Shown here in pieces: positions 1 through 6,216 of a DNA stretch of 18,922 nt. The notes beneath the pieces were generated by a model. That model saw only the letters and a program-made list of their open reading frames with translations. It searched no databases and was not told the origin of the DNA. Where the stretch lies: NCBI GenBank assembly GCA_038214135.1, contig JBBQSD010000124.1, positions 1 through 18,922 on the forward strand. The letters are read 5' to 3'. Origin of the DNA: JANLSE01 sp038214135. GTDB taxonomy: Bacteria; Chloroflexota; Chloroflexia; Chloroflexales; Roseiflexaceae. Within the stretch, counting starts at the first letter, position 1; the number at the start of each line of letters is the position of its first letter. Position numbers and translations under genes: made by a program.

Positions 1-194
1 GTCAGGTGTTCAGCCTTGCCAGCCCATTGCAGCTGCGGATCGATCCGTGGATCATAGCTATAGCGCTTCTTGCCAGCTGGCGGGAGTGGATTCACATCGG
101 CAAGGCCAGCTGGCGGATTATTGAGGCGCGTCTGATCATGGCGATAATCCGCTGTGCTTGTCGTCGATGGGGCTGCGCGCTTGCGGGGAGGCAT
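1..194 (-). CDS. Site-specific DNA methyltransferase, N-terminal fragment (runs off left edge)
   Basis: Reading leftward from an ATG at 194-192, 64 codons stay open to the window edge. The start is set by a clear ribosome site, AGGAG five bases upstream. The peptide has a basic, low-complexity head (MPPRKRAAPSTTST), then YRHDQTRLNNPPAGL and, near residues 46-62, YDPRIDPQLQWAGKAE. From memory of the family, the NNPPAGL...YDP.(I/L)DPQL.WAGKAE signature opens large adenine-specific site-specific DNA methyltransferases of the Mod type, where the catalytic DPPY and SAM-binding motifs come later. Those motifs lie outside this window, so intactness cannot be judged. The protein would methylate adenine in DNA, either as part of a restriction-modification system or alone; a partner helicase/nuclease gene would be expected to the left. 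It is divergent from the aldo/keto reductase at 706 and has its own promoter at 247-276. The assignment rests only on the N-terminus. Confidence 0.7.
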   Translation of the reverse strand, partial: MPPRKRAAPSTTSTADYRHDQTRLNNPPAGLADVNPLPPAGKKRYSYDPRIDPQLQWAGKAEHL

Positions 195-246
195 GGCCGC
201 TCCTGTTACTCAGGCTCCTGACGGTTTACCGTGTTGGGATAATCTC

Positions 247-276
247 ATCATAACGGCAGCCAACAGGCTACGTCAA
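247..276 (-). promoter_or_regulatory. Sigma-70-type promoter for the methyltransferase gene
   Basis: On the minus strand a TTGACG -35 (276-271) is followed after 18 bases by a TATGAT -10 (252-247). The predicted start near 240 leaves a leader of about 46 bases that contains the AGGAG ribosome site. Only two positions differ from the sigma-70 consensus. There is no experimental support. Confidence 0.5.
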
Positions 277-315
277 GTAACTATTTTGCAAATGATGCAT
301 GTGCGGACGATCTGT

Positions 316-600
316 GTGTCGGCCCGCGATGTCCATCATTGCTGGGCGGACACGCAGGTCCGCCCCCACCAACGGTATTCATTGCCGGGCGGACACGCAG
401 GTCCGCCCCCACCAACGGTATTCATCGTCTGTACGACAATGCACACAATGCACGTAGGGGCGATACCAAGCCGCCGATATTCGGCCACTATCGTTATCGT
501 GCCACGCGGCGCGTGTCGGCCCGCGATGTCCATCATTGCTGGGCGGATGGGTCCGCCCCCACCCATGGTCTTCATTGCCGGGCGGACACATCGGTTCGCT
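316..600. repeat. Hairpin-repeat cluster in the divergent spacer
   Basis: The spacer 195-705 holds no convincing gene. It contains two adjacent 43-base direct repeats (units begin at 344 and 387), each with the stem GGGCGGAC...GTCCGCCC around a six-base ACGCAG loop and followed by CCCACCAACGGTATTCAT. A third, diverged hairpin is at 541-558, and a decayed one starts at 580. A 35-base direct repeat (316-350 and 513-547) covers GTCGGCCCGCGATGTCCATC plus the left stem. Segment 453-516 is also repeated at 5667-5731. Open frames across this region translate the repeats and are not believed. Confidence 0.8.
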
Positions 601-663
601 TTACCTGGGTTTTCGGTTTGGCCCTAACCCTTCGGTTCTTGCGTGCTTGTTCGCTTGGTTCTT

Positions 664-672
664 TGGTATAAT
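664..672 (+). promoter_or_regulatory. Extended -10 promoter of the first aldo/keto reductase gene
   Basis: TGGTATAAT is a perfect extended -10 (TGn plus TATAAT at 667-672). No good -35 sits at 16-18 bases, which is usual when the TGn element is present. The predicted start near 679 gives a short leader with the AAGGAG ribosome site at 694-699. Confidence 0.5.
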
Positions 673-705
673 CGTGGGCATGCGATGCAAAGCAAGGAGC
701 GATAT

Positions 706-1683
706 ATGACGATCATGCCACTAGCCAGGCGCGGGATCACAACCAGCCGCCTCATCCTTGGCTGTATGCCATTTGGTGGAGGTTGGAATAGCAACCCGAT
801 CACAAACGAGGATCGGCTGAACGCAGAACGGGCTGTCGACGCCGCCCTCTCAATCGGTATCTCCATGTTTGATCATGCGAATATCTACACAATGGGCAAG
901 GCCGAAGAAACCTTTGGTGGCATCCTGAAGGGCCGCCCTGGGCTACGCGAACAGATCGTGATCCAATCGAAGTGCGGAATCCGCTTTGCCGATCAGGCTG
1001 GCCCAGGGCGCTTTGATTTCTCCAAGAGCCATATTCTTGCAGCGGTTGATAGTATTCTCCAACGGTTGGGCATTGAGTATCTAGATATTCTGCTGTTGCA
1101 TCGGCCAGATGCATTGATGGAGCCGGATGAGGTAGCCGAGGCATTCGGCATACTAAAAGCTGCTGGGAAGGTGCGTGCTATTGGTGTTTCGAATATGAGC
1201 CCCGGCCAGATCCGCTTCCTCCAACAGGCGCTCCCCGATCAGATTGCGGTCAATCAGCTCGAAATGAGCCTGGCTCGCCTGGATTGGCTCGATCAAGGGG
1301 TGCATGTCAATCAAACGGCTGGTGTTCAGGTCAATTTTTCCGAAGGGTTGATCGAATACTGCCAGATCGAGCGTATTCAAATCCAGGCTTGGGGGCCATT
1401 GGCACAGGGGCGCTTCTCTGGCCGAGATGTTGCGAATGAGCCAGCGCATATTCAAAAGACCGCAGAACTGGTTTCGCAGCTGGCAACGGCCAAGGAAACG
1501 ACGCCAGAGTCAATTGTGCTGGGCTGGTTGATGCGCCATCCGGCACTGATTCAGCCAGTGATCGGAACAATCAACCCTGAGCGCATTATTGCATGCCAGG
1601 ATGCTGAGCGGCAATCACAACTGATGACCCGCGAAGAATGGTACACCCTGTATGTGAGCGCTCGTGGCAAGAATATGCCATAA
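706..1683 (+). CDS. Aldo/keto reductase, YdhF-like subgroup
   Basis: This 325-residue protein is a cytosolic NAD(P)H-dependent (beta/alpha)8-barrel oxidoreductase that should interconvert carbonyl compounds and alcohols; its substrate is unknown. The aldo/keto reductase tetrad is visible as Asp56 (in MFDHANIY), Tyr61, Lys89 (IQSKCG) and His132 (LLLHRPD). The N-terminal strand with LILGCMPFGGGWN and the region IAVNQLEMSLARLDWLDQGV resemble the E. coli YdhF group rather than the aryl-alcohol group of the neighbour at 1977. The frame is open from 643, but the ATG at 706 is preferred because AAGGAG lies six bases upstream and the extended -10 at 664 lies upstream of it. The length is normal for the family. 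It appears monocistronic and converges on the gene at 1977-2981. A heptamer repeat begins nine bases after the stop. Confidence 0.9.
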   Translation: MTIMPLARRGITTSRLILGCMPFGGGWNSNPITNEDRLNAERAVDAALSIGISMFDHANIYTMGKAEETFGGILKGRPGLREQIVIQSKCGIRFADQAGPGRFDFSKSHILAAVDSILQRLGIEYLDILLLHRPDALMEPDEVAEAFGILKAAGKVRAIGVSNMSPGQIRFLQQALPDQIAVNQLEMSLARLDWLDQGVHVNQTAGVQVNFSEGLIEYCQIERIQIQAWGPLAQGRFSGRDVANEPAHIQKTAELVSQLATAKETTPESIVLGWLMRHPALIQPVIGTINPERIIACQDAERQSQLMTREEWYTLYVSARGKNMP

Positions 1684-1692
1684 CAATGCAGA

Positions 1693-1715
1693 ATTCAGGA
1701 GTCAGAAGTCAGAAT
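1693..1715 (+). repeat. Heptamer tandem repeat (GGAGTCA family)
   Basis: ATTCAGGAGTCA followed by GAAGTCAGAAT, directly downstream of the aldo/keto reductase stop. It carries the ATTC...GAAT ends seen in most copies in this window and one G-to-A change in the second heptamer. Confidence 0.75.
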
Positions 1716-1814
1716 GACTGGTCGATCATAGTATGTTGGTTTCGATGAAAGAAGCTCGAACCATTTTGACTTCGTGCTACTCAGGGTGACACGAACCCTC
1801 GATGTATGGCACAT

Positions 1815-1899
1815 GTCATCCTGAGTGAAGCCGCAGGCGCAGCGAAGGATCTCGAAATCACATCAGTACCATAGATCCTTCGCTTTGCGCAGGATGACA
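1815..1899. repeat. Inverted repeat of the CATCCTGAG...GAAGGATCT type
   Basis: The left arm (1815-1852) starts GTCATCCTGAGTGAAG and ends AGCGAAGGATCT. The right arm (1873-1899) is its imperfect inverse, AGATCCTTCGC ... AGGATGAC. The arms are separated by about 20 bases and the left arm has an extra CCGCAGGCGC segment. The flanks also repeat directly: GGTGACACGAACCCTC at 1785-1800 and GATGACACGAAACCCTC near 1893-1909. It sits between two convergent genes, where a bidirectional stem-loop could end transcription, but there is no U-tract. Confidence 0.7.
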
Positions 1900-1976
1900 C
1901 GAAACCCTCTTGGACTATGGCAGCCATGCGTGCGCACGCCATATGGTTATCAGGTTTGCACGTCGCTATAGAATCA

Positions 1977-2981
1977 TCACCAGGCGTAGGCTTCCGGTGC
2001 AGCACCAGCGCGCAATGGCCTTCCACGGTTGATATTGAAGATCCGATCCAGGCGCGTCAGCACCTCAGAACTCAGATCGAGCGCAGCCGCCCGTTCGATA
2101 CCATCGAGTTGCTCGACGGTGCGGATACCAACGATTGCCGTGGAAACCGCTGGATTATTCAACGTCCAGGCAGTTGCAACAATATGCTCCTGCTCGCCAA
2201 GCTCGCGGCAGAGCGCCGAGAAATCGCGGAATTGTGTATTCTCTGGGCCAAGCTGGATTCCATATTCGGACTCAAGCGCTCGTGTGCGCGATCCCTCAGC
2301 CGATTGGATCTTGCCCGTCAGCAGCCCGCCTGCCAGTGGCATATAGGCCATCACACCAATCCCAAAATGGTGCGCCGCTGGCAACACTTCTAGCTCAGGG
2401 ATACGGTTCAGCAGGTTATATTGGGTCTGTTCTGAGACAAGGCCCATAAAGTTGCGCTGCCAGGCCAGCATCTGGAACTTGGCCAGCCCCCAGCCAGGGA
2501 AGTTGCTTGATCCAAGATACAGCACATCGCCATTGGCGACTACACGCTCGAACGTTCCCCAGAATTCTTCCGCAGCCACCTGCCTATCGAAGTGATGCAC
2601 CTGATATAGATCGATATGATCGGTTTGTAAACGGCGCAGCGAATCGCCCAGGTGCTTACGAATCTTGTAGGCAGAGATACCACGTTCTTCGTTTGGACGT
2701 ACGCCATCGCCCATACTGTTATAGACCTTGGTTGCCAGAACGACCCGATCGCGGCTTCCAGGGCGCTGTGCAAACCAGTTGCCAATAATAATCTCCGAAC
2801 GGCCACGATCCGCAGAGCCACCATAGACATTCGCAGTATCAATGAAGTTAATGCCCATTTCCAGCGCGCGATCCAGGATGCGAAACGAATCCTGCTCGGA
2901 TGCATATGGGCCGAAATGCATCGTCCCCAAACAGATCTTACTCACCGTCAGGTTTGAACGTCCCAGCTTTGTGTAGCGCAT
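1977..2981 (-). CDS. Aldo/keto reductase, aryl-alcohol-dehydrogenase-like subgroup
   Basis: This 334-residue protein is a cytosolic NAD(P)H-dependent oxidoreductase of the aldo/keto reductase superfamily; its substrate is unknown. It opens with MRYTKLGRSNLTVSKICLGT. The tetrad is Asp48 (FIDTANVYGG), Tyr53, Lys85 (LATKVY) and His129 (YQVHHFD). The nucleotide-binding end includes LGSSNFPGW, YNLLNR, MPLAGGLLTGK and, near the C-terminus, AIVGIRTVEQL. The start at 2981 is chosen because GGAG lies six bases upstream and the family usually begins at this MRY. An ATG four codons upstream (2993) is the alternative; it lies five bases after a possible TATATA -10 (2999-3004, with a weak TTCGAT -35 at 3021-3026), so a nearly leaderless start is possible. 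It converges on the other aldo/keto reductase, but the two are too different to be a recent duplication. Confidence 0.9.
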   Translation of the reverse strand: MRYTKLGRSNLTVSKICLGTMHFGPYASEQDSFRILDRALEMGINFIDTANVYGGSADRGRSEIIIGNWFAQRPGSRDRVVLATKVYNSMGDGVRPNEERGISAYKIRKHLGDSLRRLQTDHIDLYQVHHFDRQVAAEEFWGTFERVVANGDVLYLGSSNFPGWGLAKFQMLAWQRNFMGLVSEQTQYNLLNRIPELEVLPAAHHFGIGVMAYMPLAGGLLTGKIQSAEGSRTRALESEYGIQLGPENTQFRDFSALCRELGEQEHIVATAWTLNNPAVSTAIVGIRTVEQLDGIERAAALDLSSEVLTRLDRIFNINRGRPLRAGAAPEAYAW

Positions 2982-3033
2982 ACGATGCTCCATTTCTGTA
3001 TATATTCATCGCGGCCTAGGATCGAACACTATC

Positions 3034-3064
3034 CGCAGATTACGCAGATTACGCAGATTACGCA
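3034..3064 (+). repeat. Nine-base tandem repeat (CGCAGATTA, about 3.4 copies)
   Basis: Perfect copies of CGCAGATTA run from 3034 and end in CGCA at 3064. It lies between the aldo/keto reductase start and the regulator stop. No gene is seen in this spacer. Confidence 0.9.
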
Positions 3065-3113
3065 AACAGTATGACATGCTATTGGTACATGTGTCGTTGC
3101 GCTGTAGACCGTC

Positions 3114-3136
3114 TTCTGACTCCTGACTCCTGAATT
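3114..3136 (-). repeat. Heptamer tandem repeat (GGAGTCA family)
   Basis: On the minus strand this reads AATTCAGGAGTCAGGAGTCA then GAA. It begins three bases after the stop codon of the regulator gene at 3140, in the direction of that gene's transcription. Confidence 0.85.
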
Positions 3137-3139
3137 CCA

Positions 3140-5398
3140 TCATCGCTCTAGCGCTGCCAATGCCTCAGCCCGCCCAACATTCGCACGTTCAATCAATTCC
3201 ACTTGTGCCTGAGCGCCAAGCTGTGTTGCAGCCGCCAAGGCAGTATCATACCAGTGCAATGCTTCAAGGTACCCATGTGCCTGGCGCAGTTGATCGCCAG
3301 CGATTGTTGCATAGCAGAATACTTGGGCCTCAAAGCCACGCCCTGCCTGAATGAGGTGCCTAGCGATTTCTGCGGCGCGCTCTGGCACTTCCCTATGTAA
3401 TGTAATCAAAGACTGAGCGGCCTGGCGGTGTAACAGGCGGCGGCGTGGTGAGCCAAGCAACGCAATAATGGTGGCCCGTACGGTATCGTGGGCAAAATCG
3501 AGCCGTTCGCCGCCAACATCGTGCAGGAAATGGCGATCCAACAGCAATTGGGCATGTTCAAGCGCCGCATCATCGCCAAGCTGTTCGATCAGATCAAGCG
3601 ATACAGAGCGGCCCAGGATGGCAAGCTGTTCAAGCAGCAAGCGCGCTGCTTCTGGCAAGCGATCAAGGCGTGCGCCAATCAGATCGCGGATCGGCGGCGC
3701 ACGCCAGGGATCGGGCAGCGGTGCATGCAGATCAAGCTGTGCTGGCAGCGCTGCCAAGGAACGAACGCCATAGCCATCCAGCAGGCTCTGTGCTGCAACA
3801 TGCAGCAGCAATGGATTGCCCGAACTCGTGGCTGCCAGCCTGCGTGCCAATAGTTCCAGCCGCTCTGTGCGCTCGTGCTCTGTACCAACCAGCATCTCAA
3901 TGGCAGCCTGATCATCGAGTGGCCCAAGCACCAACGGGCGCAACAGCATCTCGCGCCCAAGTTCACGCAGCAGAGCATGCAGCGCCGGGCTTTCGGCCAA
4001 TTCTTCGGCTCGATAGGCCAATACAATCAATAATGCTCGCCGTGGCGCATGCTGGGCCAGCCGCCCAAGCGCTGCCAGCGAGGCATCATCGGCCCATTGG
4101 GCATCATCGCAACAGATCAGCAGTGGTGCCAGCCGCGAAAGCGCCAGTGCCAGCTCCACGATCCCTTCCACCAGGCGGCTACGGCTCTCGGCTGGCGGCA
4201 GCGGTGCCAGAGAGGGCAGGTTGTGTACCCGCTCCGCCAGCGCTGGAATAAGTTCGCCGAGTTGCGCCAGTGCAGCCCGTGGCAAACGCCGCAGTAAACC
4301 ATCCGGTGCTGCACGAATCAGCGGGCGCAGTGCTTCGATCAGTGCGGCAAATGGCATTCCACGCTCAATTGGGGTACAGCGCAGCAGAATTGGTTGAATG
4401 CCACGCTGATGCGCCTCGTGCGCCATTTCGGCTAGAATGCGGCTTTTGCCGATTCCCGCTTCGCCAACCAGTGCAACAACCCCACCATCGCGCCGTTCGA
4501 GTGCTGCCAGCCATGCCCGTAACTGCGCCAGTTCGTTATCTCTACCGCGAATGGGTGGATCAGCCACATGTGCATGTAAATAGCGTGGTTTCGCACTCCG
4601 AATCGTATACCCGCGCGTTTCGCTATCGGTGCGCTTGTGTGTCGCTGGTTCGATCTCCCCGCGCAGAATTGCCGCATGCAGTGTCTGGGTCAATGGTGAT
4701 GGCGATGCACCCAGTTCATAATCAAGTGCAAGCCGAAAGCGTTCATAGCTTTGCAATGCTGCGGCAACATCGCCAAGCAGTGTCTGTGCTTGCATCAACG
4801 AACGGCACAGCGGTTCACACAGTGGGTCAAAGGCTAGGCCATGCTGGGCGGTTCGCACGGCCTCACGGAATGCAGCACGGCTGATCTGGCGCTCGGCCAA
4901 TTCGGCAGCAGCACGCAGGAAGCGCTCACGTACCTGACCACGCGCAGCAAACAACCAGCGAGCATCTGGCTCATCTTCATACAGATCACCGCGATAGAGC
5001 GCGATTGCCTGTTCCAGATCGGCCTCAGCGCGCGGTTGATCGGTTGGTTCGCTACAGGCATAGAATACTTCCAGATCAATCCACGCATCGGCGGAATGGT
5101 TCCAACGATACCCGCCGGATCGGGTTTGGATATACTGGTTCGATGCACGGCTGGCATTGGGGGATAGTGTTCGGCGTAGGCTACTGATTGCGCTACGCAG
5201 TGTCACCGACGCTGTCTCTGCGTCGGTCGTCGGCCAGAACCACTCGATCAGGCGTACAGCCGGAATAGGCACCGTGCGTGTGCTGATCAATGCGACCAAC
5301 AACCGGCGCTCCTGGCGCGAGCGCCAGGCCCGTTCGGGCAGCAGGGTGCCATCGCGCTCGACACGCAGCGGGCCAAGCAGATATATACGCAGTCCCAT
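3140..5398 (-). CDS. BTAD-AAA transcriptional regulator (SARP/AfsR-like) with short C-terminus
   Basis: This 752-residue protein is a probable ATP-dependent transcription factor. Residues 1-100 form an OmpR-type winged helix (RIYLLGPLRVERDG at the start, GGYRWN at the end). Residues 105-245 are a helical bacterial transcriptional activation domain (FYACSEP, ALYRGDLYEDEP, YERFRLALDYELGASPSPLT). From about 284 (IRGRDNELAQL) comes an AAA/STAND-type ATPase with Walker A GEAGIGKS (312-319) and Walker B LLICCDDAQWAD (426-437). After about 690 only one TPR-like helix pair (EALHWYDTALAAATQLG) remains before the stop. Relatives I recall usually run to 900-1100 residues with many TPR units, so this may be a truncated or naturally short form; the stop is three bases from a heptamer repeat. 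The ATG at 5398 is the natural start, matching the usual N-terminus, although no good ribosome site is visible. Its target is unknown and it is not obviously in an operon. Confidence 0.85.
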   Translation of the reverse strand: MGLRIYLLGPLRVERDGTLLPERAWRSRQERRLLVALISTRTVPIPAVRLIEWFWPTTDAETASVTLRSAISSLRRTLSPNASRASNQYIQTRSGGYRWNHSADAWIDLEVFYACSEPTDQPRAEADLEQAIALYRGDLYEDEPDARWLFAARGQVRERFLRAAAELAERQISRAAFREAVRTAQHGLAFDPLCEPLCRSLMQAQTLLGDVAAALQSYERFRLALDYELGASPSPLTQTLHAAILRGEIEPATHKRTDSETRGYTIRSAKPRYLHAHVADPPIRGRDNELAQLRAWLAALERRDGGVVALVGEAGIGKSRILAEMAHEAHQRGIQPILLRCTPIERGMPFAALIEALRPLIRAAPDGLLRRLPRAALAQLGELIPALAERVHNLPSLAPLPPAESRSRLVEGIVELALALSRLAPLLICCDDAQWADDASLAALGRLAQHAPRRALLIVLAYRAEELAESPALHALLRELGREMLLRPLVLGPLDDQAAIEMLVGTEHERTERLELLARRLAATSSGNPLLLHVAAQSLLDGYGVRSLAALPAQLDLHAPLPDPWRAPPIRDLIGARLDRLPEAARLLLEQLAILGRSVSLDLIEQLGDDAALEHAQLLLDRHFLHDVGGERLDFAHDTVRATIIALLGSPRRRLLHRQAAQSLITLHREVPERAAEIARHLIQAGRGFEAQVFCYATIAGDQLRQAHGYLEALHWYDTALAAATQLGAQAQVELIERANVGRAEALAALER

Positions 5399-5420
5399 AG
5401 TGGTTTGGCTTTCAGCTTGT

Positions 5421-5443
5421 ATTCAGGAGTCAGGAGTCAGAAT
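5421..5443 (+). repeat. Heptamer tandem repeat upstream of the regulator gene
   Basis: ATTCAGGAGTCAGGAGTCA followed by GAAT, 23 bases, with the ATTC...GAAT ends. It lies 22 bases upstream of the regulator's start codon, so it probably falls in or near that gene's promoter. It also marks one end of the long repeat module that extends to 6188. Confidence 0.85.
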
Positions 5444-5464
5444 ATGCTTCAGATTGAAGGTTTC

Positions 5465-5850
5465 GGGCTGCGTGGCGGGCGCTTTTCGCAGGAACCGTTC
5501 ATTTCTCAATCACGCCACTGCCCGCAGGAAGGTGCCGGCGCTGCGGCACGCAGAGGGTACCCGAGCCGCATGTGATGTGGATGGCTCGCCAACGCCCATG
5601 GGTCATGCCTTGGCTGCGGATGGGCAACCATCGTGGCAAGGCAATAGTAACATCGCATCCAACGAACGTAGGGGCGACACCAAGCCGCCTGCATCTCTGC
5701 CATTGTCCTCACATTGCCACGCGGCGCGTGTTCACCCGCACCGAACACCACGTTAATGCACGATGGGCTGTGCTGAACCCGCATGTGAGGTGGATGGCTT
5801 GCCAACGCCCTACAATCATGCCTCAGCTGCAATCAATCGATGTTGGTTCT
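5465..5850 (-). repeat. Composite dispersed repeat, copy 1 (inverted relative to 13775-13985)
   Basis: No gene is supported in 5399-6216. Read on the minus strand, this block carries the same ordered parts as 13775-13985: a CAGCCAAGGCATGAC-like segment (near 5603-5617), then TCGGGTACCCTCTG with GTGCCGCAGCGCC (5535-5564), then GCAGTGGCGTGATTGAGAAA running into TGAACGGTTCC (5521-5491; 27 of 31 bases match 13955-13985). It also holds an internal 30-base direct repeat (5568-5597 and 5781-5810, 28 of 30 identical). A further segment at 5667-5731 (CGTAGGGGCGACACCAAGCC, then GCCACGCGGCGCGTGT) also occurs at 453-516. Confidence 0.7.
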
Positions 5851-5854
5851 TTTC

Positions 5855-6140
5855 GGGCGGACACACAGTCCGCCCCTACGGCTTTTCGGGCGGACACACA
5901 GGTCCGCCCCTACGGCTTTTCGGGCGAACACAAGGTTCGCCCCTACGGCTTTTCGGGCGAACACACAGGTCCGCACCCTCCACGGGTTCTCGGTTCTTGT
6001 TCCTTTGTTCTCGGGCGAACACACAGGTTCGCACCCTACACGGGTTCTTGGTTCTTGGTTGGTATTGGGCGAACACAAGGTTCGCCCCTACGGGTCTCGG
6101 TTCTTGTTCCTTTGTTCTTGGGCGAACACAAGGTTCGCAC
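5855..6140. repeat. Array of seven hairpin repeat units
   Basis: Seven units begin at 5855, 5888, 5922, 5955, 6013, 6067 and 6120. Each has an 8-base left stem, a 5-6 base ACACA-like loop and an 8-base right stem. Units 1 and 2 are GGGCGGAC/GTCCGCCC. Units 3 and 6 are GGGCGAAC/GTTCGCCC, a compensated G-C to A-T change. Units 4, 5 and 7 end in GCAC, leaving a stem mismatch, and unit 4 also pairs A with C. Between the early units lies CCTACGGCTTTTC; between the later ones a GGTTCTTG-rich linker. Spacing varies (33, 34, 33, 58, 54, 53 bases), unlike CRISPR. Confidence 0.9.
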
Positions 6141-6158
6141 CCTCCACGGGTTCTTGGT

Positions 6159-6188
6159 ATTCTGACTCCTGACTCCTGACTCCTGAAT
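6159..6188 (-). repeat. Heptamer tandem repeat (three units), end of the long module
   Basis: On the minus strand this is ATTC, then AGGAGTC repeated three times, then AGAAT. With the neighbouring hairpin linker it forms the 53-base block 6136-6188, which is identical in inverse to 13599-13651. It lies 28 bases beyond the stop codon of the glycosyltransferase gene. Confidence 0.9.
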
Positions 6189-6216
6189 ACTAAGGCTGAA
6201 AGCTGATGGCCGACTG

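Noticed and set aside
344..408. Possible CRISPR repeats (also 5855-6140)
   Set aside because: The units are self-complementary hairpins with irregular spacing, the intervening sequences are similar linkers rather than unique spacers, and no cas gene is present.
154..671. Overlapping open frames on both strands across the first spacer
   Set aside because: Their translations are repeats of the hairpin units, with no ribosome sites or family motifs; open frames are expected in GC-rich tandem repeats.
643..705. Upstream in-frame extension of the first aldo/keto reductase
   Set aside because: It covers the promoter itself; the ATG at 706 has the proper ribosome site.
3670..4884. Plus-strand frames of 193 and 204 codons
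   Set aside because: They are antisense to the BTAD-AAA regulator, whose domains are unmistakable on the other strand.
5157..6179. Several plus-strand frames of 108-199 codons in the long repeat module
   Set aside because: They translate the hairpin array and composite repeat (recurring RTHRSAPT-like phrases) or the antisense of the regulator; no coding signature.
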